Shown here piece after piece: positions 45,838 to 57,689 of a stretch of DNA of 64,000 nt. The stretch covers positions 6,732,263 to 6,796,262 of the forward strand of contig JAVLUZ010000143.1 in NCBI GenBank assembly GCA_036768485.1, given 5' to 3'. Every line of letters starts with the position of its first letter. Position 1 is the first letter of the stretch. The stretch is from Mermis nigrescens (Eukaryota > Nematoda > Enoplea > Mermithida > Mermithidae). The notes under the pieces are model-generated. The model was not told where the DNA came from. It saw only the letters and a list, made by a program, of their open reading frames with translations, and made no database searches. The translations under genes and the position numbers were made by a program.

Positions 45838-47613
45838 TGAAAATGAGCGAAAGTATAAAGCTGAAAGAAAAGCAGTTGTGAACCTAGCTAATCTAGAATC
45901 CGAAAAGTCAGAGTCGGAAGAGGATGATAATCCGCCCGACATACCTACCACGTCAAAAGCGAATAGAAATGTACCACCGGTATATTATGAAAGAAATATG
46001 CTGACAGATGCAGAAAAAGCAGAAATGCTAACGCCAGCTAAACTGTTGGCAGAACAACGACTTGACCCTGAAATCGTCAAACTCCGCGACTCTCTCGATG
46101 ATCTTTCCGAGAAGAAGTATAGCGATGAATTTTTTGTCAGTCAAGATCTACTTTTTTGATGTTTTCAACCCAAACGTAGCCCACAAGTCATCTATCAACT
46201 CGTCATACCTAAATCTCTATGTCGTTTTATCCTATCAGAATTTCATGACTCAATTTTTGGTGCTCATTTCTCAGCCCGAAAAATTTTGCCCAATATCCAA
46301 ATGAGATATTGGTGGCCAAGAATGGAAAACGATGTCATGGCATGGTGTAAAAATTGCCATACATGTCTGCAATGTAAGATTTCGTCTATTCCAGCATTGG
46401 TACCCCTAAAACCGATTGAAGTTAGTGCTCCTTTTGATCTCATTGCATGTGATTGTCTTCACATGCCAAAATCTATCTCTGGAAATGATCAAGTTGTAGT
46501 TTTCATGGATTATTTCACGAAATATGTAGAAGCATTTCCTGTTTCGGACATAAAAGCTACTACGATTGCAAATCTTTTGCTTCGTGAAATCATACCTAGA
46601 CACGGAGTGCCTAGACGTTTTTTGACAGATCAAGGATCCAATTTTACATCAACGTTAGTCTCTGAAATATGCAAAATTTTGCATATCCAGAAAATTTTTA
46701 CAACACTGTACCATCCCCAATGTGATGGTTTGGTTGAGCGTTATAATCGAATGTTGATTGACTGTTTATCGAAGCTAAGTGCTCGTGATCAATATGATTG
46801 GGAACAGTATCTCCCATTTGCGTTGTTTGCTTATCGAGCAACGCCTCAGGCCTCGACGACATTTATCGCCATTTGTCTTACTTTATGGTCGAGAGCCATC
46901 TTTTCCATTAGATATTCAAATCTTGAATGATTTAACCCTTGATCCCGAATCATCTAACCAAGTTGAAGCGTATTTAGCCAGCCTAGTTCACTCCTACGTG
47001 ACTTACACGAGGCTGCAGCCACTAATTTAGCGAAAGCGCGTATGCATCAGAAGTGACAATATGATAAAAATGTTTCCGAAACAACTTTTTCGTTAACGAT
47101 ATTGTTTATCTGAATAACAAAGCAGTTATTCCTTCGAACCAAGGCAAGCTTGCTCCTAAGCAAGTAGGTCCGTATCGTATCACCAAATTGCCAACTTCCG
47201 AAACAGCTCGGATTGTCTATATTCACAATCCGCTCGTGACTCACTTAGTTCATCAAAATAGGTTATTGCAATCACCAAAATTGCCGTTTTCCGATTTAAT
47301 TTCTGAGAAACGCGCATATATTCCAGGCAATATCATACAAGTTCAGGTCCCACGTTGTCCCGTTTGTCCTGGGATAGTCATAGATTTCTCAGAATTACCG
47401 GCTAGTGAACGCCATAAAAAGGAATGTGTTCCCATCCGCTTACTCGTTATGTCTAAGTCCAATCATGTGGTTCCCCTAAATAACGTCTACCCTTTTTCAG
47501 AACCCTATTTTACTCAACTATGTCCAACAAACCGTCAGAAAACTTGGATAACAACCGTCCAGAGTTCAATAGCAATGGCCATACGCCGTCCAATGTCACA
47601 GAATTCCTCATAG
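45838..47613 (+). pseudogene. Element B linker and integrase
   Basis: An acidic linker (ESEKSESEEDDNPPD) precedes the HHCC zinc finger (EFHDSIFGAH, CKNCHTCL, frame-shifted at about 46165-46290) and a core with ACDCLHMPKS, RFLTDQGSNF and HPQCDGLVERYN. A frameshift near 46860 and others near 47040-47100 separate it from the GPY/F-bearing C-terminus (QVGPYRI at about 47165). The DDE residues are intact although the reading frame is not. Confidence 0.88.
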
Positions 47614-50230
47614 CCTTGCATGCGGCAGCTGCACACTTGCAGCTACGCTTAGGACCTACGGGTCAAGAGTCTCCATATGTTGGGCGTGCCGGCTTCATTG
47701 CCGATATAGTGCCTGTAAGCCCGCGTGCTGAACCTCAGTGTTATCGTCGCATCATGGCTCAACGTCATTGGTATTTTGAGCATTTTGGCAGAGCGCCACT
47801 GACTGCGCCATATGTCCCAGCCAGCAATATCCGTATAGTCTTCGTAGATTCGCCTGCACAGTCATATGCGGCCATTGTCGCTATTCTTGCACCAATGAAC
47901 GCCTTAAATGGTCGTTTCCTTTTTGGCTTCAACTCAGAGTTTGTTAATGATCGCGTTTTCTTGCCATACTCCCAATGGGATGATCAATATCGGGCCATAA
48001 GGGCCACACATCATGACTCAAACGGTCCATTTGTCCGTTTCATTCAAATTGTGACAGTTCGCGGTCAAGTTTTTGTGTGGGGCGTCACACAGTTCCCACT
48101 TCCGCCTTTTGGCCTACATGAATTGCTCACCATTTGACTATCAGATGTCGCCTTTGCTTGCCACTGATCAGATAATGACCGCATTGCGTATTTTCATGTG
48201 TATGTGACATGTCTTTTTGCTTGGGAACACTATCAGCAAAGTCGCCGTCAGCGTCAGAGGCATCACGAGTTATTCGAACACAATGTGTTCGAGGCTCAAA
48301 TAATTGATACTCTTCCGCTCGCCAATAATTTCACGAGAACTGTGGCAACCACCTCGGGAAATTATTGTCTCCAAATGCTTTTACAGTATATGTTCAATCT
48401 ACAAATTCGTCGGTCAGACAGAACGGCAGTAGGTCAAGCTTGGAATCGAGCTCCGTTGCCAGATCATATGGTTCGATATCTAATCACCAATTCACTCGGT
48501 GCTCTGGATCTGTGTCTTTTGATAGTGCATCATGCAGTAGATTGCTCATATATCGCTCTATCAGCTCCAACCAATGAAGAGCAATTCGCTGGAGATGAAA
48601 TGTCCGGAAATCAGAAAGTCGAAAAGGATCAAAAGTTTGATATGCCTTTGGCTCAAGCCGGCTCAATGCCTGCAAAATCTAAAGCAGAGCTCGCCGAGAA
48701 AATCAAATGCAGAGATATTGCAGAACAGAAAAAGAAAGAAAAGGCTGAAGAATTCAAAAAGGGAAAACGTGATCGTAGACATTCTAACTCTAGCTTCGAT
48801 GAGAGCGCAGAGGAATATGACAATGATAATAATGAATCAGACATCAAAATGGTGCAACCAGCTTTCACGTTAGCACCAGAAGCGTCGCAAGAATTGACAG
48901 CATCTCCGTCTCAAGCTCCTTTCGTCTCTGCACCTCCATCTACCGACGATGATCAGCGCACAAGTGCGCCAACTTCCGTCTCACGGCCAGATACAGAGCC
49001 GAAATATCCTGATAAAGTCTACAAAAATGAGGAAGAAGCCCTCGACTATGATGAAGAAGTTTTTGAAGTCGTCGACAAAGCTTCTGGAAGTCCAAGTGAA
49101 GATGTAGCGGAGCCTCCGCAAACATCTCAGCCAGCAATCACGGCTGAAGAAGAAATGATGATGCAAGATCAGCCAACTTGCAGTTACAAATATCAGATTG
49201 TTCCGGAAGGCTAAACGAAAGAAAAAGCGATCATATTTGAAAATTGGAAGACAAAGTTGCTCAAGCCGTCCACGAAAGAGTTTTCAAAGATTTAGAGGTT
49301 GTGAACAAATATCACAAAGAACCAAAGGAACGTGCGCCACTGTCGCTTAATAAGCAACAAGCGCAAGAATTTGCCCAAAAACGAGATTTCTTGGTGAGCC
49401 AGGAAGCTGAACATGCCTATCGGATGTACACAGAAGATTTTCGAGCTCATCTTATCAATCTTTTAGGACAAGAATTCGCTAATCCGCTGATCAAAACTCT
49501 AATTGTGAATGCAAACGAATATATCAAACGTATTTCGACTAGTTTCAACAATGTATATCAGGCCAATGAGCAACAATCATTGCCTAGAGTTGTCTTTAGC
49601 GGTCAACAATCCGCGCAAAATATGTCAATCGAAATTCGACCGGCCTTGCCAATCCCATTTCTCAGTGAATTCACGCAACATCCGCGTCCTTTCTACAATG
49701 ATTCGACTTTTCGTCTAACTCAATTCTATGTCACGACCGGTTCAATGGTCTATGAAGTTGGCTTAGAGTTCGTAGCCAATCATCCAAGGTTGCTAGAACC
49801 ACCTCAAATCGTGCGTCGAGCCAACTACACAATTCCATCGGAATTTTTTCCGCATTGTCTTACGCCTGCGCCCAACATTCATGCTCCTTTGGCGTTAACA
49901 ATTCGCCAAATGGCTGATATCTTCAGTTCAATGAACGAATTTTTCGAAGAATACAAGTCGACTTTTCGTTTCATTCCATCTTTTCAATCAACGACTTTCA
50001 TGTCAGCGCCACTACTTCTTCAATTTCTCGACAATCGGTTTTTAAGATTCCTATTTTGGTATCGAGAACCTCAAATTGCTTGGCGCATGGTCGAACAGAT
50101 CCGACGTATGCTTAGATCAATTTTTGTGGAAAGAGCTTTCAATCCGTTTCCAAAGAAGTTTTTGTCGAGTTTCCTGAAATTATTGAGACAACCACTGACT
50201 TATTTACCATGCATAAGCGAATCCAGTTAA
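47520..50230 (+). pseudogene. Element B ORF3: exonuclease-like domain plus charged and unknown regions
   Basis: About 900 codons starting at the ATG at 47520, overlapping the integrase end in another frame. It shows that the two X fragments form one long ORF: exonuclease motif I (here FGFNSEF, Asp to Asn at about 47931), motif II region (about 48160-48200), VFEAQIIDTL (about 48288), then NRAPLPDHMVRYLITNSLGA (about 48447-48506). The latter matches the (W)xRPL...Yx3D end of RNase D-type domains, with Asp to Asn. Then Lys-rich, acidic and helical parts follow. TGA stops at 48135 and about 48165, a stop at 49212, and a frameshift near 49230 break it. The C-terminal 200 residues have no family I recognise. 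Confidence 0.72.
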
Positions 50231-50241
50231 TTTGATCGCGC

Positions 50242-51028
50242 ATGGATCCACCAATCACGTGTCCACTCATTTTTCCACGCTATGCCGCACGACAACAAAT
50301 CCAAGGTTACTTGGATATAACTCTTCCAGGCCAATTAGAAGAAGTTCGCAACCGCCTAAGCAACCGCGACGCGTCTGCGACTTGTACGGACAAGCCGCCC
50401 ACTAAATTGCGTCAATCTACCGTCGATTTATCTATTGAAGGTCAAATCGCCTTACGCCGTCGTCGCATGGAACAAGAGCGACGCGACCGTAGGTCTACAC
50501 AGGCTATTGAGGAAACGCCACAATCATTCCATATTTGCCATACTACCGATTTCGCTATTACCTCTACGGTTCGTCAGCCGAACGTTTCGTCTCAACCTAC
50601 CGAACGTCTTACGTCGCGTCAATGTCATTATAATTGTGTCGAACGTAGTCGTGAATTACGCCGCGCCACTAGAGCCAAACGATCAGCTTTGCAAGCTTCT
50701 GCTCAACCGGCGGCCCAACCGTCTGCTTCGGGCCATCGCAGTCCACGTCCGTCGCGTTTAGACAATCATCGCCGTCGCGATTCTGCTGCTGCCGCATTGC
50801 CCAGCTCTGATGACTGTTTCTGTGCCACGCGTTACGGTTACACAATTGCAGGATCGTTATCCTGTCCAGCAGCAAATCGCCGCGCCGCATTTTACGCCTA
50901 TTCCGTCACGTGGAAACAACCGCGCTCATTCTACGTCGCGCATTACGCCAGATTATTTGCGCACGACTGACGGTTGTCGTACCGCTCAGTCGTATTTGCC
51001 TCGCGATCAACCGGATTGCCGCACTTGA
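50242..51028 (+). pseudogene. Element B ORF5 (basic protein)
   Basis: Reads MDPPITCPLIFPRYAARQQI, then LRRRRMEQERRDRR, a Ser/Pro/Ala-rich middle, and after a frameshift near 50800 the VTVTQLQDRYPVQQQIAAPH segment also found in X. The basic N-terminal half suggests RNA or DNA binding. The ATG corresponds to ACG in X, so the true start may differ or the frame may be fed from ORF3 by frameshifting. Function unknown. Confidence 0.5.
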
Positions 51029-51749
51029 TTATTTGCTCATCATTTGATTTCGCTGTGCCAGGACGATGTACCGACTGCCAGCAGTTTGTATATTTTCGTT
51101 TAATTCGTTTTTTCCGTAAATTTTTTGTTTACTAGTTAATTTTCCTGCAGCCACTTTTCCCAAAATTTTTTCTCTCCACCTTAGGACCTTTTTTCTCACT
51201 ATCTTTTTACATATCTCCGTTATTCATTATTTTCCATGTATATTTTTTATTTCGCTGTATACTTTTCTGATTTTTCCAAAAAACATATTTGTTATTTCAC
51301 TGTATTTGTCTGTCTTTGATTCATTTATTGTCCTTGTCCATATGTGTTCTCAATTTGTCCATAATTTAAGCCTTTTGTACTCAATACTAATTAAGCCGAG
51401 TGACCTGCCCTCCTATCATAAATTATTTTTTCAATCAAATTTCTCCGGGTCCCGGGCAAACAGTCTATTCCGTACGTTGCACAAAACCACGTTGTCAACG
51501 TGTCGTCGACACACCGTTTTTCGATCTCCCGTTGCTCAATTGTTTGACGTAGCCGTACGTCATCCCGTACATTTTCATGCATACGTTTCGTGCATAAAAA
51601 TGTGTCAGCATCCTGCTTCGATCTGCTGACACAAATCGATAATCGCCCGACTCCACACCATGGCCGTCTTTGCGCAAAAAGTTTGAGCACAAACGTTTTT
51701 GCGCTTAAAAATTTGCACTGCTTGCAAATTTTTCTCGATATCCGGGGAG
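51029..51749 (+). other. 3' noncoding region of element B
   Basis: No conserved ORF. It ends in the short purine run CCGGGGAG directly before the LTR, a weak polypurine tract candidate for plus-strand priming. Confidence 0.5.
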
Positions 51750-52999
51750 TGTAGAGATGGCTCTACACCCCATTTTTGTTGCGTTGGTTCAACGCGAAAT
51801 TCCATTTGTTTTGTGCTATGTTGTACTTACATGCCAATGACTGTTTGCCCCAGATGCTCAAATTCGTGCTTGATTTCCATTTGCACGTACGCGACCACTC
51901 AGCGTAATGCTTTAGTGTGTCGCCCGGGACCACCTTCCCTCTTAAAATTATCATATCTTCATTTCCTTTCCCACACATATTTTCAATAAAAATCCGGGAT
52001 AGGAAAATGGGCACTCGGGCTTAATACAACTTGAGTACGAATTGGTATGTGTGCTATCATATCATACGTGTGTTAAAACTCCATATGTATGTGTCTCATA
52101 TTTGTGTCTATTTTGTTTGTACATTCTTTACCGTAAGCTTTGCCCATAGGCCTATTGTTATTCTCGTAGATCCATTCCGCGTTTCTTTGTCCGCGTTTGA
52201 TAAGCCTCTTTTTTGTATCGTTTAAAACTGTGTGCGAGCACAGTTTTGACGATATTACGATCATTCCTCCACTTTAAGAATTTTTCATTTTACATTGAGC
52301 TTCCCGGTTTTTCGCCAGCTTCTATGCTGTGCCTGTTTCCTTTTCCGTGCGACGTATTTTTCTGCATGTAGTATCCCTGTGTTGTTCCCCTGTGTGGCTG
52401 CAGGGAAATCTCGTCGTATCTCGTCGCGTAGTGGGCAGGCTCTTTCTCGCCCTTACGCATTTATTGTTTTATTTGTGTGCCTTCACGGCAATAGTTGTAT
52501 GCCGTTGGCGGGCTACGTGCCCTCACAATTATAGTGTTGTTTTTAACCAATTAGGGTAACACGACAGTCGGCAGCATGCATCTTCATGCTGTCGCGTTTT
52601 TCATTGCTTCATAATTTTCTGTCCAAAAGTATTGTAAAAATTAATTATTTAATGAACGATGCTTGGGCTCGGTTCGAATTTCCGTGCTGTTGAATTCTGT
52701 CCTTGTGCTACACTATACTTAGGAACCTTCAATATTTTCAAGCACAGGAATTTGGTCCCAAAACAAGTTAAATAATAATCTTTTTGAGCCCTCAATTAGG
52801 TTTCCGGGGAACTTACATTATTTAGGTACTTAATCTCAAAAGGGGTTAAGTAAGTAAGTTTCACTAGGTGCGTGCAGTAGAGGGCCGGGCTATCTTGATA
52901 GGCCGGGCCTTACCTCCGAGTCACCTTTTGTGCGAGCGCGTGAGCTTTAGCTAGGGTTAAGTAAGCACGTGAGTGTAGAGCTGCGGCCCTACACTTACA
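51750..52999 (+). repeat. 3' LTR of element B (1250 bp)
   Basis: Runs from TGTAGAGATGGCTCTACA, itself a 7-bp inverted repeat around ATGG, to CCCTACACTTACA. TGTA/TACA tips are inverted. Contains a hairpin AAACTGTG/CACAGTTT (52225-52246) and a GC-rich dyad GGGCTATC-TT-GATAGGCC (about 52885-52905). The copy is complete and defines the LTR. Confidence 0.9.
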
Positions 53000-53406
53000 C
53001 ATGCACATGTTCAACAGCTATACGTTCAAGCCGATTTTCCAAATCTTGCATATGCGCAGAACATTGCATTCAAGAGATTATTTGAATTGCCATTTTCGGT
53101 TATCCAATTCACATTTGTGTCGGAAACCGATCTTTGTGGATTTGGAATTGTCGTTTTGTTCAAAATCTGATGAAGAGTGATATTGTCGTCATTTGCAACT
53201 CAATTATCTATTGGAGAGTCAACACTGTTGTCCTGAGTTTGGACACCTAGCGTTTGATTTGTATTCACAACGCAGTCTGCACTTGCACAATTTTGTGCAC
53301 TGGCGCTATTATCTGAATCTGAGTCATTTGACACATTTCTAGATGATTTCGGAGTATTAGCCTGCTTAGGCGACTTATCTGGGGTTTTTCTCCCCGTTTT
53401 GGTCAT
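53000..53406 (-). pseudogene. Element X gag, 5' fragment
   Basis: Starts MTKTGRKTPDKSPKQANTPK (53406 leftward), followed by Ser/Asp/Asn-rich sequence and a stop at about 53200. Further left, the complement of 53000-53090 matches B at 41325-41385 (QDLENRLEHIAVEHVH). It is cut by the right edge of element B. Confidence 0.85.
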
Positions 53407-53663
53407 TTTTCCTGCTAGTTTTTGCCTGGCATGACAGACAAATTGAGATTATGATCAGGACAAAAAATTTATGTCACAACCCCAATCTCGACCAAGAAAA
53501 ATATGCACACGAACACAATAGAGTCAAAAATGCACACAAACAGTAAAATGTTAAGAATACACACAAACACAATATGATTACATAAAGTGGAAAAATTTTT
53601 GAAAATTTTTAGGCAGAAAATGAAACGATGTTAGCTCGGCCGGTCGTCGTGAATGACCTCCAA
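53407..53663 (-). promoter_or_regulatory. Leader and probable primer-binding site of element X
   Basis: Complement of 40924-41183. The expected primer site lies directly beside the LTR edge at 53663. Confidence 0.55.
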
Positions 53664-54905
53664 TGTAAACGTAGGGCGAACCTACGTTCACTTGCTTACT
53701 TAACCCGAGCTTAAGCTCACGCGCTCACACAAAAGGCGACTCGGGGTAAGGCCCGGCCTATCAAGATAGCCCGGCCCTCTACTGCGCGCACCTAGTGAAA
53801 CTTACTTACTTAACCCCTTTTGAGATTAAGTACCTAAATAATGTAAGTTCCCCGGAAACCTAATTGAGGGCTCAAAAAGATTATTATTTAACTTGTTTTG
53901 GGACCGAATTCCGGTGCTTGAAAATATTGAAGGTTCCTAGGTATAGTGTAGCACAAGGACAGAATTCAACAGCACGGAAATTCAAACCAAGCCCAATCAT
54001 TGTTAATTAAATAATTAATTTTTACAATATTTTTGGACAGAAAATTATGAAGCAATGAAAAACGCGACAGCATGAAGATGCATGCTGCCGACTGTCGTGT
54101 TACGCTAATCGGTTAAAAATAACACTATAATTGTGAGGGCACGTAGCCCGCCAACGGCATACAACTATTGCCGTGAAGGCACACAAATAAAACAATAAAT
54201 GCGTAAGGGCGAAAAAGCCTGCCCACTACGCGACGAAATACGACGAGATTTTCCTGCAGCCACACAGGGGAAAACACAGGGATACTACGTGCGGAAAAAT
54301 GCGTTGCACGGAAAAGAAAACAGGCACAGCATACAAGCTGGCGAAAAACCGGGAAGCTCAATGTAAAATGAAAAATTCTTAAAGTGCGGAATGATCGTAA
54401 TATCGTCAAAACTGCGCTCGCACACAGTTTTAAACGATACAAAAAAGAGGCGTATCAAACGCGGACAAAGAAACGCGGAATGGATCTACGAGAATAACAA
54501 TAGGCCTATGGGCAAAGCTTACGGTAAAGAATGTACAAACGAAATAGACACGAATATGAGACACACACATATGGAGTTTTAACACACGTATGATATGATA
54601 GCACACATACCAATTCGTACTCAAGTCGCATTAAGCCCGAGTGCCCATTTTCCTATCCCGGATTTTTATTGAAAATATGTGTGGGAAAGGAAATGAAGAT
54701 ATGATAATTTTAAGAGGGAAGGTGGTCCCGGGCGACACACTAAAGCGTTACGCTGAGTGGTCGCATACGTGCAAATGGAAATTAAGCACGAAATTGAGCA
54801 TCTGGGGCAAACAGTCATCGGCATGTATGTTCAACATAGCACAAAACGAATGGAATTTCGCGTTGAACCAACGCAACGAAAATGGGGTGTAGAGCCATCT
54901 CTACA
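53664..54905 (-). repeat. 5' LTR of element X (1242 bp)
   Basis: Full-length complement of 51750-52999. The right edge reads TGTAGAGCCATCTCTACA, the mirrored LTR tip, and is followed by TTAC, the target duplication also present at 34378-34381. Confidence 0.92.
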
Positions 54906-55013
54906 TTACCTATAGTCTGTTTCACATGTTTGGGTTCAAATTTTAAAAGCCATGTTCGAAAGTTGACTGATTGCGCTTAAAGCATTGATTTGATATATAA
55001 TTATCGTACTACC

Positions 55014-55179
55014 AGGCACGTAGCTGTGGGGGGGACTGGGGGAGTCCAGACCCCCCCTCAAAATTCAGAAAAAACCGGAAAATAGGACTTTTCACACGTT
55101 ATTTTGTGCTATTTTTGGCTTGGACCCCCCGAAATTGGTGTTGGTCCCCTCCAAAATAGGAGGGTCAGCTACGTGCCTG
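55014..55179. mobile_element. F5 element
   Basis: 166 bp with perfect inverted tips CAGGCACGTAGCTG and CAGCTACGTGCCTG. Flanks CGTACTAC and GGTACTGC match at 6 of 8. Non-coding. Confidence 0.78.
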
Positions 55180-56398
55180 GGTACTGCGTCGGCTTACTTG
55201 GGAAAAAATTCTTAAAATTTATGCCCGAACGTGAAACAGACTTTACCCTTCCAAGAGTATTCATGCGCTGGGTTAAAACCAGATTATAAATATTAGTGTA
55301 TGAAAAATGGGAGAGTTTCCTTGTTTTTTGGCCTTACAAATTGAGTTTGACGTTTTTTATATCCCGAACCTATGTACATCGTTATATTATATTTATCTAT
55401 TCCGGCTCGAAGTACTTGTATTTGCTCCCTATTGCTCAACCTTCTTACTACTGTAGATTCCCAGCCTATTTCTCCAATCTCCAGTTCGCTCGCTAGGACT
55501 ACTGTTTTTTTCCACATTAAGGGTTTTAGTGAACCAAAGTTTCGGGATTCGGAAAAAAATTTTGGGCTTGGTCCACATTATTAAAAATTTTTGTAATGCC
55601 AAAATGCGTTCTAGAAGGATAAACTTACAAAAATTTTCCGGCTCTTCGCGCCGGATTCTTTTATTTCTAATGCTTTTTATCGATGCTCCTTTGCGCGCCA
55701 CGTCGATTGCAGCACTTTTATCGACAACTTGCTCTAGAACTTAAAGCCTTCACTAATGCGCATTAGCCGATTTCTGGAGTCTCATTAAAGAATAAAAACT
55801 CAATAATTTATGAAAATGGTGCGAAGCGCCGAGCAATTTCGGAATGTAACCTCTCTAAAACGCCTTTTCGCATAAGAAAATTGTTCAAATCCGGCCTGGC
55901 TCAAACATCAATTACGAGTGATAAGATGAAATTGATTCAGCGCAAAGCGCTGGAACATTTTGACATTTTAATTCTAAAACGCATTTTTGCATTTCAAAAA
56001 TTGTCCAAAAATCTGTGCAGAAGATGCGGATTTTCAATCAAAGTAAAGTTCAAGAACAAGTTATTGATTAGTGCTGCAATCGGCGCTGCACGGCCTAAAC
56101 AATAATAAAAAGTATACGCATAAAGGCATTTCTTTGCATATCTCAACGAGCTCAATGAAATGGTGAAAAAAAATTCAAAAAATAATTTTTTAAAATTTGT
56201 TACTTTATCGAATATACTCATATTACACAAATCTATCGTTTGAACAATCTACACAACTGAATTGACGAATAATTTCCTAAATTCTGTCTTTGTAATTAAT
56301 CTTTGTCATTTACAAAGGAAAACAATACAGAAAATGAATAATTCGGTGCGAAGCTCCTAAACAATTTAACATGTTCTACACGTCTAACCATACGTAGG
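55180..56398. repeat. Region with four dispersed GC hairpins
   Basis: No gene recognised. Hairpin-like motifs at about 55640 (GGCTCTTCGCGCC), 55820 (GGTGCGAAGCGCC), 55937 (CAGCGCAAAGCGCTG) and 56344 (GGTGCGAAGCTCC) sit at intervals of about 120-410 bp. Similar flanks (TTCTAAAACGCxTTTTTGCAT and AAATTGTTCAAA) suggest a decayed repeat array. Confidence 0.5.
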
Positions 56399-57009
56399 CA
56401 GCACCAAAATTCTAAGGGGTTGGTGAAGATTTTTCAAAGATCGAAAAATGGCCTTAAAAATGGTGGTATGGCGAAAAAACACCATTTTTCAACGTTTCTC
56501 GTCGAGCACTATTCATTGGCATCAAAAATTGCGAAAAAAAATAAATTTTCAAAAATTTTATTCTGGGGGGTATTTTGCTTTCTTGGGGATGCATACCCTC
56601 CAGTGATCGGACCGAGGCCTCGGCCTCGGCAAGCCTTGGCGTTTTTTGGAGCCTCGGCCTCGGCGCCGAGGGCGAAGCTGAAAAGTGCCGAGGCGCCGAG
56701 GGTTAAAATCAAATTTGAATAAGTTCAATATATCCGTTAAATATAAACTATTTAGAATGCATCTGCAGTATAGAGGCTGTTTCTTTTCTATTGGCTTTTC
56801 TTATTGTTTTAGGCGCGTACCCAGTTACACCAAGTTACATACAGCAGAGTGCCAATTGATATTCATATGATGACTAAGTTTTATTTCTCATGCTCTCTAC
56901 ATGGATCGGAAAGTACAGTGCAGAGAAAATAATCGTAATATTAAACACTTTATCTAACTAAAATAAATGTTTATATGTTTATTGTTGTTAGCCAGAATTC
57001 TGATCTTAA

Positions 57010-57205
57010 TCTGATGAAGCAGATAATTCATCATCGAAATCTAGATCATCTGAATCAGAGTAAGCCTCATCCATTTGGCCTTGTTGTGCTATCGCGTCAT
57101 CGTCGTCGTCATTGTTTATCAGATTCTTTAAAGTCACACTATTATAACCAACTGATTTGAGATTATGCTTTACAAAAAGGAGTTTTTGAACATTTGTCTG
57201 TCATT
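57010..57205 (-). pseudogene. hAT transposase C-terminal remnant (left end)
   Basis: The minus strand reads NVQKLLFVKHNLKSVGYNS, then an acidic tail ending DDELSASSD and stop. The KLLF(V/L)KHNL motif is the end of the hAT dimerisation domain. The upstream transposase is missing. Confidence 0.7.
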
Positions 57206-57519
57206 CATTCACCACAGCTTTTCTATTGTTCCACCGCATTGTCATGAATTATTTTTATTTTAGAGGTTTTGTGTGTCAGTATCACTGATTAAGCATCCTA
57301 CCGACCTTCCTGCATAGCATATAGTTCCTATTTTCACCCTAATGTAGAGCTCAGGCTCGTATACAGGGGGATCGAGGGGAAAGTGTCCCTTTCAAAATAA
57401 AATATGAGAATAATCACGAAAAGACTTTTCGTGCTTCGCGTTGAATTTCACAATGATAATTTGTACAACCAAAAGCGTCTTTTCGCTACATGGATCGGAA
57501 AGTACAGTCGCTACATGCA

Positions 57520-57600
57520 GAGGTGGATTCAAGGGGGCGGCCACTCCCCATTGGCCAAAATATTTGGCGAGATAAAGAATGGATATGCAATTTGCAATTA
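57520..57600. repeat. F2-like fragment
   Basis: GCAGAGGTGGATTCAAGGGG followed by GCGGCCACTCCCCATTGGCC resembles an F2 end. The other end is absent. Confidence 0.35.
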
Positions 57601-57689
57601 TTTTTGGTCGTCAGTGACCATTATTTCTCAAATTTTTCCGCGCCGGATGATACCTATTAATGACATTTATTTACTTTCTTGGCGACCTG

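Larger units (their letters stand above)
40495..52999 (+). mobile_element. Ty3/Gypsy LTR element B, nested in element X
   Basis: Order: 5' LTR remnant, leader, gag, protease, RT, RNase H, integrase, ORF3 (exonuclease), ORF5, 3' noncoding, 3' LTR. About 12.5 kb remains. A complete element would be near 13 kb, long for this group because of about 3.5 kb of extra coding after integrase. The 3' edge (CTTACA, 52999) abuts gag of element X at CATGCACATG. It is broken by many stops and frameshifts and by an F1 MITE. Confidence 0.9.
34382..54905 (-). mobile_element. Ty3/Gypsy LTR element X, split by nested copy B
   Basis: Minus-strand element. The right (5') LTR is 53664-54905, gag start and leader 53000-53663, integrase to ORF5 40494-35538, and the left (3') LTR 34382-35410. 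TTAC precedes the left edge (34378-34381) and follows the right edge (54906-54909), which shows that both flanks belong to one insertion. Copy B sits at 40495-52999. The gag remainder, protease, RT and RNase H of X are missing at the 40494/40495 join, as is the first part of B's 5' LTR, so a deletion of several kb spanned that junction. Confidence 0.85.

Noticed and set aside
51391..51690. Minus-strand open frame antisense to the Gypsy 3' region
   Set aside because: It cannot be checked in copy X, where this segment is deleted, and it has no known motif.
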